From: JAFMJV01 sp034436555
GTDB taxonomy: Bacteria > Chloroflexota > Limnocylindria > Limnocylindrales > CSP1-4
Direction of reading: 5' to 3'
Length of the DNA: 64,000 bases
Assembly: GCA_034436555.1 (NCBI GenBank)
Contig: DAOTUU010000051.1
Coordinates: 35,859 to 99,858, forward strand
This document shows positions 43,174 to 51,429 of this stretch, piece after piece. The notes under the pieces are model-generated. The model was not told where the DNA came from. It did no database searches and saw nothing but the letters and a program-made list of their open reading frames with translations. The stretch's first letter is position 1. The number at the start of each line of letters is the position of its first letter. The position numbers were made by a program, and so were the translations under genes.

Positions 43174-44529
43174 TCAGGATCCTCCAGGGGGTTCGGATGA
43201 CGGGGATGGCGTGACGCGGTCGTCGATGGCGTCCGTCGAGGAGCCGGAGGGGAACGGCGCACCGGACGTCGGTGGCGCGGACCCGCCGGATGAGGCCGTC
43301 GGTGGCGGCTGTGCCGGTCCGATCGTCACGAGCACCGAACCGGGCGCGACCGAGAGGACCTCGAGCCCATCGGGCGCATCCACCCGCACCTGGGCCTCGT
43401 GGCGCCCGACGCCGAGACCGCTCACGTCCACGGTCGCCACGAGTCCGCCGAGATCGCCGTCCTCCAGCGCGTCGAGTGCCGCGACACCGCCCGCGAGCGT
43501 CACCAGCACCGAGCCTGTGGACAGCGTGGTCTGGCGATCGCGGCGCGCGCCATCCACCACGAGGCCCGCCTCCAGCGCGCGCGACCCGCGGCTGGGCACG
43601 ATGCCCACGGTCACGGTGACGTCGGGAGCGCCGATGAGCGAGATGTCCGGCGGCAGCTCCAGGCCGACCGTCCTCGTCGTGTCGGACGTCAGTCCGTCCA
43701 CCGGCACCGGGCCCGTGGTGACCGCGGACAGGCGATCGACCGAGGGAGCCTCCCCACTCACGGTCACGGTCACCGGGTCCACCCGCACCCGATCCACCCG
43801 ATGGCCGGCCGCGGGCACGCCCGCCAGGCGCACGACCACGGGCAGGACGGCATACGCCAGCTCGCGCGCGACGTCGATGCGCACCCGGGCGACCCGGGGC
43901 ACGACCTCGATGCCCGGCACCAGCCCGTCCGCCTCGTCGACCGCCTCGAGGGCCACCTCCTGATCCACGTTGAGACCGCTCGCATCGAGGACCACACGCG
44001 CAACGACGCTGTGCACCTGCGCCAGGCGGGACGAGGCCCCCCGCAGCAGGACGGAGGACGGGTCGACCTGTGGTGGCCCCAGGACGAGCCCCTCGGGCGC
44101 GACGCCCCGCGCGACGCTGACCGGGACGGTGCGACTCTGGACGCTGTCCAGCCGCACATCCACCGAACGCGGCTCGTAGCTCACGACGGTCACCCGCGGG
44201 TCGAGCGCCACGAGCTGGACCGGGACCTCGATGACCGGCCCGCCGGGCTCGGGCGTGATCCCGGAGAGATCGATGGTCGCCCGGAACGACCGGCTGGTGA
44301 GCTGGCCCGCGAGATCCAGGGGAGCCCGGTACTGGATGTCGGTGACCGACCCGGGCGGTGTGAGCAGGACGCCGCCGACGGGTGGATCCACGATCGCGAT
44401 CGCCACATCGCCCGGCCACTCGCGCGCGTTGCCCGACAGCACGACCCCCGCATAGAGCACGACCGCGAGGCCCAGCGCGGCGAGCTTGAGCGGCCAGTTC
44501 CGGACGATCAGATCGAACAGCCGCCTCAC
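43174..44529 (-). CDS. cdaR: YbbR-domain protein, CdaA regulator CdaR
   Basis: A 451-residue protein with one N-terminal membrane segment (about residues 12-32) and an extracytoplasmic region made of YbbR-type beta-rich repeats. Several VRVDPVTVTVSGEAP- and VLVTIG-like segments mark the repeats. In Firmicutes CdaR binds and tunes the diadenylate cyclase CdaA. The C-terminal 40 residues are Pro/Ser-rich and low complexity. Its start overlaps the cdaA stop by four bases and its stop is four bases from glmM, so the three are one transcriptional unit. Confidence 0.88.
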   Translation of the reverse strand: MRRLFDLIVRNWPLKLAALGLAVVLYAGVVLSGNAREWPGDVAIAIVDPPVGGVLLTPPGSVTDIQYRAPLDLAGQLTSRSFRATIDLSGITPEPGGPVIEVPVQLVALDPRVTVVSYEPRSVDVRLDSVQSRTVPVSVARGVAPEGLVLGPPQVDPSSVLLRGASSRLAQVHSVVARVVLDASGLNVDQEVALEAVDEADGLVPGIEVVPRVARVRIDVARELAYAVLPVVVRLAGVPAAGHRVDRVRVDPVTVTVSGEAPSVDRLSAVTTGPVPVDGLTSDTTRTVGLELPPDISLIGAPDVTVTVGIVPSRGSRALEAGLVVDGARRDRQTTLSTGSVLVTLAGGVAALDALEDGDLGGLVATVDVSGLGVGRHEAQVRVDAPDGLEVLSVAPGSVLVTIGPAQPPPTASSGGSAPPTSGAPFPSGSSTDAIDDRVTPSPSSEPPGGS

Positions 44530-45512
44530 TCCGTCCGCCCCGTGACGGGCGACGTCGCGACCGCGTCGGTCGCCGCTGCGGCGGTGGCGGGAGTCACCGC
44601 GCCCCCCGGCACCGCGGCACCGCTGGAGTCGCGGCCCGACGGCCCGCGTCGCCGCAGCACGCGCGGGCGCTTGCCCGGCGCGAAGGTCCCCCGACCGATC
44701 GCCCCGATGCCGGCGGCCCGGCGGCGGTCCGGGGGTCGGAGCGCCTCGACGAGCAGGCTCCGCAGCCGCTCCTCGTCCAGGTCGCGCAGCAGGCGCCCGT
44801 GGTCGGCGAGACTGATGCGTCCCGTCTCCTCGCTCACGACCACCGCGAGCGCATCCGTCTGGTCGGTGACACCCATGGCCGCCCGATGTCGCGTGCCCAG
44901 CCGTTCACGGGTCACGCTGCCGTCCGACAGTGGCAGCACCACCCCCGCCGCGAGGATCCGGTCGTCGCGCACGATGACCGCCCCGTCATGGAGCGCGCCT
45001 CCGGGCATGAAGATCGCGGCCAGCAGCTCCTCGGTCAGGACGGCATGGAGCATCACCCCGGTCTCCGCGGCGTCGTCCAGGCTGCTCTCGCGCTCGACCA
45101 CGATGAGCGCCCCCACGCGCTGCGCGGCCATCGTGCTCGCGGTCCGCGCCAGCGTCCGCGCGACCCGCTCCGCGGTCGCCCGCGTGCCCCCTGGTCCGCC
45201 GACCCATCCCAGTGAACCGAACTGCCCGAGGCGCTCGAGCGCCCGCCGGAGTTCCGGCTGGAACACCACCACGAGCGCCAGCAGCGCCACCACCGCGCCC
45301 GTCTGCATGAACCCCGACAGCATCCGCAGGTCGAGCGCCTGGGCGAGCAGATAGATGACATAGAGCACGACCGCGCCGATGACCAGGCGCATCGCGCGCG
45401 TGCCCTGGATCAGGCTGATCAGCCCGTAGATGAGGATCGCGGTGAGGGCGATGTCGAGCAGCGCGGTCGGCTCGAGCGTGATCCCCTCGACCAGGTCGGC
45501 GAGCTGGTCCAT
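44526..45512 (-). CDS. cdaA: diadenylate cyclase CdaA
   Basis: A 328-residue membrane-bound enzyme that makes cyclic di-AMP from two ATP. Three hydrophobic segments fill about residues 15-90. The DAC domain has the catalytic motifs GALHDGAVIV (about residue 172) and TRHRAAMG (about residue 208). After about residue 250 the tail is Arg/Ala-rich and not conserved. c-di-AMP controls osmolyte and potassium homeostasis and cell-wall stress in other bacteria. A TAGAAT box nine bases before the ATG suggests a near-leaderless message. Confidence 0.94.
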   Translation of the reverse strand: MDQLADLVEGITLEPTALLDIALTAILIYGLISLIQGTRAMRLVIGAVVLYVIYLLAQALDLRMLSGFMQTGAVVALLALVVVFQPELRRALERLGQFGSLGWVGGPGGTRATAERVARTLARTASTMAAQRVGALIVVERESSLDDAAETGVMLHAVLTEELLAAIFMPGGALHDGAVIVRDDRILAAGVVLPLSDGSVTRERLGTRHRAAMGVTDQTDALAVVVSEETGRISLADHGRLLRDLDEERLRSLLVEALRPPDRRRAAGIGAIGRGTFAPGKRPRVLRRRGPSGRDSSGAAVPGGAVTPATAAAATDAVATSPVTGRTE

Positions 45513-45521
45513 GCGTCGGCG

Positions 45522-45527
45522 ATTCTA
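45522..45527 (-). promoter_or_regulatory. predicted -10 box of the cdaA-cdaR-glmM operon
   Basis: TAGAAT reads on the minus strand at 45527-45522, nine bases before the cdaA ATG. Transcription would then start two to three bases before the start codon. No convincing -35 hexamer is present at 17-18 bases. Confidence 0.4.
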
Positions 45528-45566
45528 GCAGCGTCCACCCGTCAGGCCGGATCGGACGTCACCGGC

Positions 45567-46337
45567 TCAGCCCGGCCGGCCGGGCGTCGGGCTCGGCCGA
45601 TCGCCCGCGAGGCCGGCGAGCATGGGGGCCAGCCGCACATCGGAGTCCGCCAGCCGGAGCAGCTCGTCGAGCGCGGGACGATCGCCATCGAGCAGGATCA
45701 GGCGGTGGAGCAGCGTCAGCCGTTCCGCGGCCAGCGCGCTCCAGCCGAGCTGGAGATAGAGGCGCGCCATCCGAAGATGGATGCCGGGTGCGCCAGCGGC
45801 CACCACCAGCGCCCGCTGACACGCGTCCAGCGCCGCATCGAGGTGACCCAGCTCCTGGTACTCCGCCGCAGCCGCCACGTAGCCCTCCACCGCGGAGCGG
45901 ACGTCGCCGCGTGTCGCGGCGTCGCCCGCCATCACCACGATGCGCTCCGGTCCGCGGCCCACCGATCCGTCCGAGGGCGCGACCGCGGCCGCGGCCCGAA
46001 GCCGCGTCTCCTCGAGGTCGAGCGCCTCCACGTGCGCCTCGAGGGCGTCTGCCTCGTCCGCGCGTCCGGCGGCGGTCAGCGCCACCACCTTGCCGCCCAG
46101 TGCCTGGCGGTCACCCGGCGCGCGGCGGAGCGCCTCGTCGTAGGCCGCGATGGACTCCTGGACGCGACCCATCTGGAGCAGGACGGCGCCCATGCTCACC
46201 CAGGGAGACGCCCGATGGCCGACCAGCCGTGACGCCTCCTGGTAGGCGGCGAGCGCCTCCTTGGGTCGCCCGCGGAACACCGCCACGTGACCGCGCTTGA
46301 GTGCCTCCTTGTATCGCTCGAAGACGGGATCGGTCAT
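45567..46337 (-). CDS. tetratricopeptide-repeat protein
   Basis: A 256-residue soluble protein built of TPR-like helix pairs. Clear repeats are seen at about residues 18-50 (RPKEALAAYQEASRL), 50-85 (GRVQESIAAYDEALRRAPGD) and 170-205 (GHLDAALDACQRALVVA), with a weaker one after that. TPR proteins act as protein-interaction scaffolds; no catalytic domain is present, so a specific role cannot be given. The ATG at 46337 is used, with an alternative nine bases upstream. It lies between the rpsI terminator and cdaA. Confidence 0.82.
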   Translation of the reverse strand: MTDPVFERYKEALKRGHVAVFRGRPKEALAAYQEASRLVGHRASPWVSMGAVLLQMGRVQESIAAYDEALRRAPGDRQALGGKVVALTAAGRADEADALEAHVEALDLEETRLRAAAAVAPSDGSVGRGPERIVVMAGDAATRGDVRSAVEGYVAAAAEYQELGHLDAALDACQRALVVAAGAPGIHLRMARLYLQLGWSALAAERLTLLHRLILLDGDRPALDELLRLADSDVRLAPMLAGLAGDRPSPTPGRPG

Positions 46338-46371
46338 GCCATCCATCCGTACCGGGGTGGGGGCCGAAACG

Positions 46372-46405
46372 GGAGCGGCGCCGGGTCGTCTCCCGGCGCC
46401 GCTCC
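46372..46405 (-). terminator. 14-bp perfect hairpin after rpsI
   Basis: GGAGCGGCGCCGGG pairs perfectly with its complement around a six-base loop, six bases after the rpsI stop codon. It is the likely terminator of the infA-to-rpsI ribosomal operon. A U-tract is absent. Confidence 0.7.
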
Positions 46406-46411
46406 TGTGCA

Positions 46412-46810
46412 TCAGCGCTTCGTGTACTGCGGCGCCTTGCGCGCTCGCTTGAGGCCGTACTTCTTGCGTTCCTTCATGCGCGGGTCCCGCGTGAGCAGGC
46501 CCGCCTGGCGCAGCGGCAGTCGCGCGCCCTCGGGATCGGACTCCAGGAGGGCCCTCGCGATGCCGTGACGGATCGCCCCCGCCTGGCCCTGAGAGCCTCC
46601 CCCCTCGACCTTGATCATCGTGTTGTATCGGCCCTCGGTGCCGGTGACCCGGAAGGGCATCATCAGGTCGGTGAGGTTCACCGCGTTGCCGAAATGCTCC
46701 TCGAGGCTGCGGCCGTTCACCACGACCTCACCCTCGCCGGCGATGAGCCGAACGCGCGCGACGCTCGTCTTGCGTCGGCCGGTGCCCTGATAGAACGCGG
46801 CAGTGCTCAC
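46412..46810 (-). CDS. rpsI: 30S ribosomal protein uS9
   Basis: A 132-residue S9 protein. The N-terminal GTGRRKTSVARVRL and the C-terminal basic tail ending KKYGLKRARKAPQYTKR, which reaches toward the tRNA in the P site, are diagnostic. The GTG at 46810 overlaps the rplM stop (GTGA). It is the last gene of the ribosomal operon, followed at once by a strong hairpin. Confidence 0.97.
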   Translation of the reverse strand: MSTAAFYQGTGRRKTSVARVRLIAGEGEVVVNGRSLEEHFGNAVNLTDLMMPFRVTGTEGRYNTMIKVEGGGSQGQAGAIRHGIARALLESDPEGARLPLRQAGLLTRDPRMKERKKYGLKRARKAPQYTKR

Positions 46811-47247
46811 GCATCCACTCCTGCCAGCGGCTGCGGCCGCTGCGCCTCGTGCGGGTGCTCCGATCCCGCATACACCTTCAGCTTGCGCAGCTGCTGCACG
46901 CCCAGCTTGGTGCGCGGCAGCATGCCCTTGACCGTCCGGCGGATGACCTCCTCGGGGCGGCGCGCCAGCAGGTCGCCCAGCGTCTCCGAGCGAAAACCGC
47001 CGGGGTAGCCGCTGTGTCGCGCGTAGAAGCTGGTGTGCAGCTTGTCGCCGGTCACCTTGATCTTCGACGCGTTGAGGACGATCACGTGGTCGCCCGTGTC
47101 GATGTGCGTCGCGTACGTGGGCTTGTGCTTGCCCTCGAGCAGACGGGCGACCTTCGACGCGAGCCGTCCGAGCGTCTCGCCGTCTGCGTCGACGACGAAC
47201 CACTGGCGCTCGATCTCCGATGCCCGCGGCGTGTAGGTCCTGGTCAT
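46807..47247 (-). CDS. rplM: 50S ribosomal protein uL13
   Basis: A 146-residue L13 protein, an early assembly protein of the large subunit. RQWFVVDADGETLGRLAS, the VLNASKIKVTGDK segment and the TVKGMLPRTKLG motif are present. The ATG at 47247 gives the usual start MTRTYTP and overlaps the truA stop by four bases. Confidence 0.97.
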   Translation of the reverse strand: MTRTYTPRASEIERQWFVVDADGETLGRLASKVARLLEGKHKPTYATHIDTGDHVIVLNASKIKVTGDKLHTSFYARHSGYPGGFRSETLGDLLARRPEEVIRRTVKGMLPRTKLGVQQLRKLKVYAGSEHPHEAQRPQPLAGVDA

Positions 47248-48101
47248 CCTCTTCCTGTCCCTGTGTGGCGTCGCCCGAGGACCACCCGTCGCAGGCACAG
47301 GCCGTGCGGCGGCGCGATCGTTCCGGCGAAGGCTCGTCCCGACGACCGCAGCGCGGCCTCGAGGTCCTCCGCGGTCGCCTCCCCTCGCCCGACGCGAAGG
47401 AGTGCGGCCACGATGCTCCGTACCATCTGGCGCAGGAACGCGTCCCCGATCACGTCAACCGTGATCATTCGACCGGTCCTGCGGACCCGCACCCCGTGGA
47501 GGGTCCGGATCGGTTGTCGATCCCAGCCACCGAAGGCGGAGAAGTCGTGCCGTCCGACCAGGGCCTGCGCGGCCCTGGCCATCGCCTCGACATCCAGCGC
47601 CTCCCGGCACCCCAGCGCGTGGCGCTCCCGGAGCGGGCTTCGGGGCCCGTTCCAGATGGAGTACCGGTACTCCCGTCGCAGCGCCGCATGGCGCGGACGG
47701 TAGCCGGCCGGCACTCGCCACAGTCGTCCGATCCCGATGTCCGGCGGGAGCACCGCCCGGAACCCCGCGACCAGCTGGTCTGCCGGGAGCCGGCCCGACC
47801 AGGTGAACGCGATCACCTGGCCCGCGGCATGCACCCCGGCGTCCGTCCTGCCCGCGCCGTCGACCCGGACCGGGACCCCGCCACCGAGGCGGCGGAGCGC
47901 GGACTCCAGCTCTCCCTGCACGGTCCGCCGTCCAGGCTGCACCTGGAAACCGGCGAAGTCGGTGCCGTCATATTCCACCCGGGCCGCATAGCGGACGGGC
48001 CCGCCCTCTCGGACGGTGGTGTGGGCCGCCGCCGTCGGGCTGTCGCCCCCGGGGGTGGCCGACTTGTCAGACGAGCTCGAGCTGGACGATGGGTGCCGCA
48101 T
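47244..48101 (-). CDS. truA: tRNA pseudouridine(38-40) synthase
   Basis: A protein of about 285 residues that makes pseudouridine at positions 38-40 of tRNAs. The catalytic Asp lies in AGRTDAGVHAAGQV, and the N-terminal YDGTDFAGFQVQPGRRTVQGELE and central RREYRYSIWN are typical. There is no ATG, GTG or TTG in frame between the rplQ stop and the conserved core, so the start must overlap rplQ: the ATG at 48101 (or GTG at 48104) begins inside the last 35 bases of rplQ. The extra N-terminus is Ser-rich and not conserved. Confidence 0.92.
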   Translation of the reverse strand: MRHPSSSSSSSDKSATPGGDSPTAAAHTTVREGGPVRYAARVEYDGTDFAGFQVQPGRRTVQGELESALRRLGGGVPVRVDGAGRTDAGVHAAGQVIAFTWSGRLPADQLVAGFRAVLPPDIGIGRLWRVPAGYRPRHAALRREYRYSIWNGPRSPLRERHALGCREALDVEAMARAAQALVGRHDFSAFGGWDRQPIRTLHGVRVRRTGRMITVDVIGDAFLRQMVRSIVAALLRVGRGEATAEDLEAALRSSGRAFAGTIAPPHGLCLRRVVLGRRHTGTGRG

Positions 48102-48420
48102 CACCGGCCCGATTGCCGATGCGGATGACCCGGGTGTAGCCCGAGTTGCGGTCACCATACTTGGGCGCGATCTCGTTGATCAGCTTGTCGATCACGAGCG
48201 GCTCATCGGGCAGCTGCGCGATGATCCGCCGACGAGAGTCGAGCGTGCCCTGCTTGGCGAGCGTGATGATCCTCTCCACCTGGCCACGCACCTCCTTGGC
48301 GCGCGCCTCCGTGGTCCGGATCTGCTCGTAGCGCAGCACCGCCACGACGAGGTTCTTGTACAGGGCCATGCGCGGCCCCGTCTTGCGGCCGAGCTTGCGC
48401 CCGTCGATGCCGTGCGCCAT
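48067..48420 (-). CDS. rplQ: 50S ribosomal protein bL17
   Basis: A 117-residue L17 protein located near the exit tunnel. The N-terminal KLGRKTGPRMALYKNLV and the TTEARAKEVRGQVERIITLAK segment are family-typical. The C-terminus ends at the expected place with VQLELV. It starts three bases after the rpoA stop and overlaps the truA start. Confidence 0.97.
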   Translation of the reverse strand: MAHGIDGRKLGRKTGPRMALYKNLVVAVLRYEQIRTTEARAKEVRGQVERIITLAKQGTLDSRRRIIAQLPDEPLVIDKLINEIAPKYGDRNSGYTRVIRIGNRAGDAAPIVQLELV

Positions 48421-48423
48421 GGC

Positions 48424-49422
48424 TCAGGCCTCCTCCTCGTCCTCGAACGGCTCGTCGTCGTCCTCGGCGTCATCGTAGGAGGCGTCGGTCGCGTCCTCGG
48501 GCGGCAGGAAGCCGCGCATCCGGAGGCGCTCCTTCATCTCGTCGAGCGACTTCTTGCCGAAGTTCCGCATGCGCAGCAGATCCTCGTCCTGGAGCTGCAG
48601 CAGCTGCCCCACCTTGACGATGTTGTTGCGCTTCAGGGAGTTGTACGCGCGCATCGGGAGGTCCAGGTCCTCGATGGGCATGTCCAGCATGTTCTGCGGC
48701 AGCGTGGAGCCGGCACCCGTGCCGGCGGCGGCGCCAGCGAGCTGCTTGCCGCTGCCCGTGAACAGGCTGAACTGGGCGACGAGGATCTCCGCGGCCCGGG
48801 CGAGCGCCTCCTCGGGGGAGATGGTGCCGTCCGTCTCGACCTCGATGGTGACCTTGTCGTAGTTGGTCATCTGGCCCACGCGGGTGTTCTCCACGTGGTA
48901 GTTGACCTTGCGGACGGGTGTGAAGATCGCGTCCACCGGGATGACCCCGATGGGCAGCTGCTCCGACCGCTCCGCGGCCAGGTAGCCCACGCCGCGCTCG
49001 ACGGTCAGGTCGATCTCCACGGTCACGTCATCGGAGTCCAGCGTCATCAGGTGCTGGTCAGGATTGACGATCTCGACGTCGGCGGATTCCATGATGTCCG
49101 CGGCGGTCACGGCCCCCGCGCCCGACTTCACGAGGCGGAGCTGGACGGGATGCGAGGCGTAGCTCTTGAGCCGCAGCTTCTTGACGTTCAGGACGATCTG
49201 GGTCACGTCCTCCTTGACGCCCGGGAGGCTGCTGAACTCGTGGTAGACGTCCCTGATCTGCACGGACGTGACCGCGGCGCCCTCCAGCGAGGAGAGCAGC
49301 ACGCGGCGCAGCGCGTTGCCGATCGTGACGCCATAGCCCGCCGCCAGCGGGCTGGCCTCGTACTTGCCGTAGGTCTCGAGCTCCTCGACGGGCTCGATCT
49401 GGGCGTTCTCCATCTCGATCAC
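48424..49422 (-). CDS. rpoA: DNA-directed RNA polymerase subunit alpha
   Basis: A 332-residue alpha subunit. The N-terminal dimerisation domain contains GYGVTIGNALRRVLLSSLEGAAVT, and the C-terminal domain has the helix-hairpin-helix segment (LKRNNIVKVGQLLQL to MRNFGKKSLDEMKERL), which binds UP elements and activators. An acidic tail rich in Asp/Glu follows, longer than in E. coli. The GTG at 49422 or ATG at 49413 may be the start. It belongs to the alpha operon between rpsD and rplQ. Confidence 0.97.
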   Translation of the reverse strand: MIEMENAQIEPVEELETYGKYEASPLAAGYGVTIGNALRRVLLSSLEGAAVTSVQIRDVYHEFSSLPGVKEDVTQIVLNVKKLRLKSYASHPVQLRLVKSGAGAVTAADIMESADVEIVNPDQHLMTLDSDDVTVEIDLTVERGVGYLAAERSEQLPIGVIPVDAIFTPVRKVNYHVENTRVGQMTNYDKVTIEVETDGTISPEEALARAAEILVAQFSLFTGSGKQLAGAAAGTGAGSTLPQNMLDMPIEDLDLPMRAYNSLKRNNIVKVGQLLQLQDEDLLRMRNFGKKSLDEMKERLRMRGFLPPEDATDASYDDAEDDDEPFEDEEEA

Positions 49423-49428
49423 GTCGCG

Positions 49429-50055
49429 TTACCTCGAGTAGTACTCGACCACGAGCTGCTCGTTGAGCTCGAGCGGCATCTGGTCGCGTCGCGGCAGGGC
49501 CGTCACGGCGCCCGCGAGCTTGTCCGCGTCCACCGTCAGCCAGTCTGGGCGCTGTGCCCCGCGCAGGGAATCCCTGGCGTTCTTGAAGTACTCGGTCTTC
49601 TTGCTCGCCTCACGGACCTCGATGCGGTCCCCCTCGCCGACCTGGATCGACGGGACCGTCACGGTCCGGCCATTGATCATGAAGTGCCCGTGGCTGACGA
49701 GCTGGCGCGCCTGGCGGCGGCTGCCCGTGTAGCCCATCCGGAACACCACGTTGTCGAGGCGGGTCTCGAGCAGTCGCAGCAGGTTCTCACCGGTGACGCC
49801 CGGCCGGTTCTCCGCGACATCGAAGTAGCGGCGGAACTGGCGCTCCATGACCTGGTAGACGCGCCGGATCTTCTGCTTCTCGCGCAGCTGGGTGCCGAAC
49901 TCCGACATCTTGCGGCGGCGCACCCCGTGCTGGCCGGGAGGCGTGGCGCGGCGCTCGAAGGAGCACTTCTTGGTGTAGCACCGCGTGCCCTTCAGGAAGA
50001 GCTTCATCCCCTCCCGACGGCAGAGGCGGCAGACGGGTCCGTTGTACTTGGCCAT
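49429..50055 (-). CDS. rpsD: 30S ribosomal protein uS4 (zinc-binding form)
   Basis: A 208-residue S4 protein, a primary 16S rRNA binder. The N-terminus keeps four Cys (C9, C12, then two in the TRCYTKKCSFERR segment), so it is the zinc-binding C+ form. The S4 RNA-binding domain follows at about residues 98-160 (RLDNVVFRMGYTGSRRQARQLVSHGH). It is six bases from rpoA. Confidence 0.97.
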   Translation of the reverse strand: MAKYNGPVCRLCRREGMKLFLKGTRCYTKKCSFERRATPPGQHGVRRRKMSEFGTQLREKQKIRRVYQVMERQFRRYFDVAENRPGVTGENLLRLLETRLDNVVFRMGYTGSRRQARQLVSHGHFMINGRTVTVPSIQVGEGDRIEVREASKKTEYFKNARDSLRGAQRPDWLTVDADKLAGAVTALPRRDQMPLELNEQLVVEYYSR

Positions 50056-50067
50056 CGGTCTGCGGTC

Positions 50068-50463
50068 CTAGACGCGGCGCCGCTTGGGCGGGCGGCAGCC
50101 GTTGTGGGGGATGGGTGTGACGTCGGTGATCGCGGTCACCTCGAGGCCGGTCGCCTGGAGCGAACGGATGGCCTGCTCGCGGCCGGCGCCCGGGCCCTTC
50201 ACGAACACCTCGATCTGGCGCATGCCGTGCTCCATCGCACGACGTGCCGCGCCGTCGGCGGAGAGCGCCGCGGCATAGGGAGTGCTCTTGCGCGAGCCCT
50301 TGAAGCCGGCCAGCCCTGCCGATCCCCAGGCGACGGTCGCCCCGCTCGTGTCGGTGATGGTGACGATCGTGTTGTTGAACGTCGCCTGGATGTGGGCATG
50401 CCCGACCGGCACGTTCTTGCGTTCCCGCCGCCTCACCTTGGCCGCGCGCTTGCGTTCCGCCAT
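50068..50463 (-). CDS. rpsK: 30S ribosomal protein uS11
   Basis: A 131-residue S11 protein of the platform. The HIQATFNNTIVTITD motif, the KSTPYAAALSADGAA stretch and the C-terminal TPIPHNGCRPPKRRRV are characteristic. It follows rpsM after 84 bases, a larger gap than elsewhere in the operon and without visible structure. Confidence 0.97.
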   Translation of the reverse strand: MAERKRAAKVRRRERKNVPVGHAHIQATFNNTIVTITDTSGATVAWGSAGLAGFKGSRKSTPYAAALSADGAARRAMEHGMRQIEVFVKGPGAGREQAIRSLQATGLEVTAITDVTPIPHNGCRPPKRRRV

Positions 50464-50547
50464 GCTGGGGTCCTGCTCCTGTCTCTCCTCCCGGGATCGG
50501 CCGACCGTGACTGGGTCGTACCCCGGGCGCGATGGGGTTGGCTGGTG

Positions 50548-50919
50548 CTACTTCTTGCGGCGCACGCCGACGGTCTTCTTGGGACCCCGGCGCTGGCGCG
50601 CGTTCGTCTTGGTGCGCTGCCCGCGGACGGGCAGGTTGCGCCGATGGCGGAGGCCCCGGTAGGAACCGATCTCCTGGAGGCGCTTGATGTTCAGGGCGAC
50701 CTCCCGGCGCAGGTCGCCCTCGACCTTGTAACGCCGGTCGATGATCTCGCGCAGGCGGTTCACCTGCTCGTCGGTGAGATCCCGGACACGGGTGTCCGGA
50801 TTCACGTTCGCCTGGGCCAGGATCTTCTGGCTGGTCGGCAGTCCGATGCCGAAGATGTACGTCAGGGCGACCTCGACGCGCTTCTCGCGCGGGATGTCGA
50901 TGCCCGCGATGCGTGCCAC
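50548..50919 (-). CDS. rpsM: 30S ribosomal protein uS13
   Basis: A 123-residue S13 protein of the small-subunit head. The start ARIAGIDIPREKRVEVALTYIFGIG and the C-terminal RGQRTKTNARQRRGPKKTVG are diagnostic. The start codon is GTG at 50919, eight bases after the rpmJ stop, with GAGGA overlapping that stop as ribosome-binding site. Confidence 0.97.
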   Translation of the reverse strand: MARIAGIDIPREKRVEVALTYIFGIGLPTSQKILAQANVNPDTRVRDLTDEQVNRLREIIDRRYKVEGDLRREVALNIKRLQEIGSYRGLRHRRNLPVRGQRTKTNARQRRGPKKTVGVRRKK

Positions 50920-50927
50920 CGTTCCTC

Positions 50928-51041
50928 CTAGCCCTGGCGCTGCTTGTGCTTGGGATTCGTGCAGATCACCATCACCGTGCCGTGTCGGCGGATGATCTTG
51001 CAGCGCTCGCAGCGCGCCTTGACCGACGCTGAGACCTTCAC
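50928..51041 (-). CDS. rpmJ: 50S ribosomal protein bL36 (zinc form)
   Basis: A 37-residue L36 protein, easy to miss because of its size. The sequence starts with GTG at 51041 and reads VKVSASVKARCERCKIIRRH, followed by GTVMVICTNPKHKQRQG. Three Cys and one His make the usual zinc site, so this is the C+ form. It lies ten bases after infA and eight bases before rpsM. Confidence 0.96.
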   Translation of the reverse strand: MKVSASVKARCERCKIIRRHGTVMVICTNPKHKQRQG

Positions 51042-51051
51042 GATCGCTCCG

Positions 51052-51270
51052 TTACTTCAATCGGTAGGTGATCCGGCCGCGCGAGAGGTCATAGGGCGAC
51101 AACTCGACGCGGACCCGGTCCCCGGGGAGGATGCGGATGAAGTTCATCCGCAGCTTGCCGCTGATGTGGGCGAGGACACGATGCTGGTTCTCCAGCTCGA
51201 TCGCGAACATGGCGTTGGGCAGCGGCTCGATGACCGTCCCCTCCACCTCGATCGCATCCTTCCTCGCCAC
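51052..51270 (-). CDS. infA: translation initiation factor IF-1
   Basis: A 72-residue IF-1 of the S1/OB fold, which binds the ribosomal A site during initiation. The KDAIEVEGTVIEPLPNAMF start and the HISGKLRMNFIRILPGDRV motif are diagnostic. The GTG at 51270 gives exactly the canonical length; a longer upstream frame to 51348 is in the structured leader. It is the first gene behind a strong promoter at 51383-51412. Confidence 0.96.
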   Translation of the reverse strand: MARKDAIEVEGTVIEPLPNAMFAIELENQHRVLAHISGKLRMNFIRILPGDRVRVELSPYDLSRGRITYRLK

Positions 51271-51382
51271 AGGCGGTCGCGACTCCCTCAGTGATGGTTC
51301 GATGGATGCTGGGTGGCCAGCCGCGGACGGGTCCGCGAAGGGCGACACCTGACGCCGGGCATGCCCCGGCGCACGAAGAGAG

Positions 51383-51412
51383 AGTATACCAGACCCGGCG
51401 CCTCCACCGCAA
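51383..51412 (-). promoter_or_regulatory. predicted strong promoter of the infA-rpmJ-rpsM-rpsK-rpsD-rpoA operon
   Basis: TTGCGG (51412-51407) and TATACT (51388-51383) on the minus strand are 18 bases apart, in the map-infA gap. Transcription from about 51376 would give a leader of roughly 105 bases before infA. The leader can form two small hairpins: CGCCGGG...CCCGGCG near 51352-51370, and CGCGGAC-GG-GTCCGCG at 51322-51337. Confidence 0.65.
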
Positions 51413-51429
51413 CCATGACGTCGCCGCGC

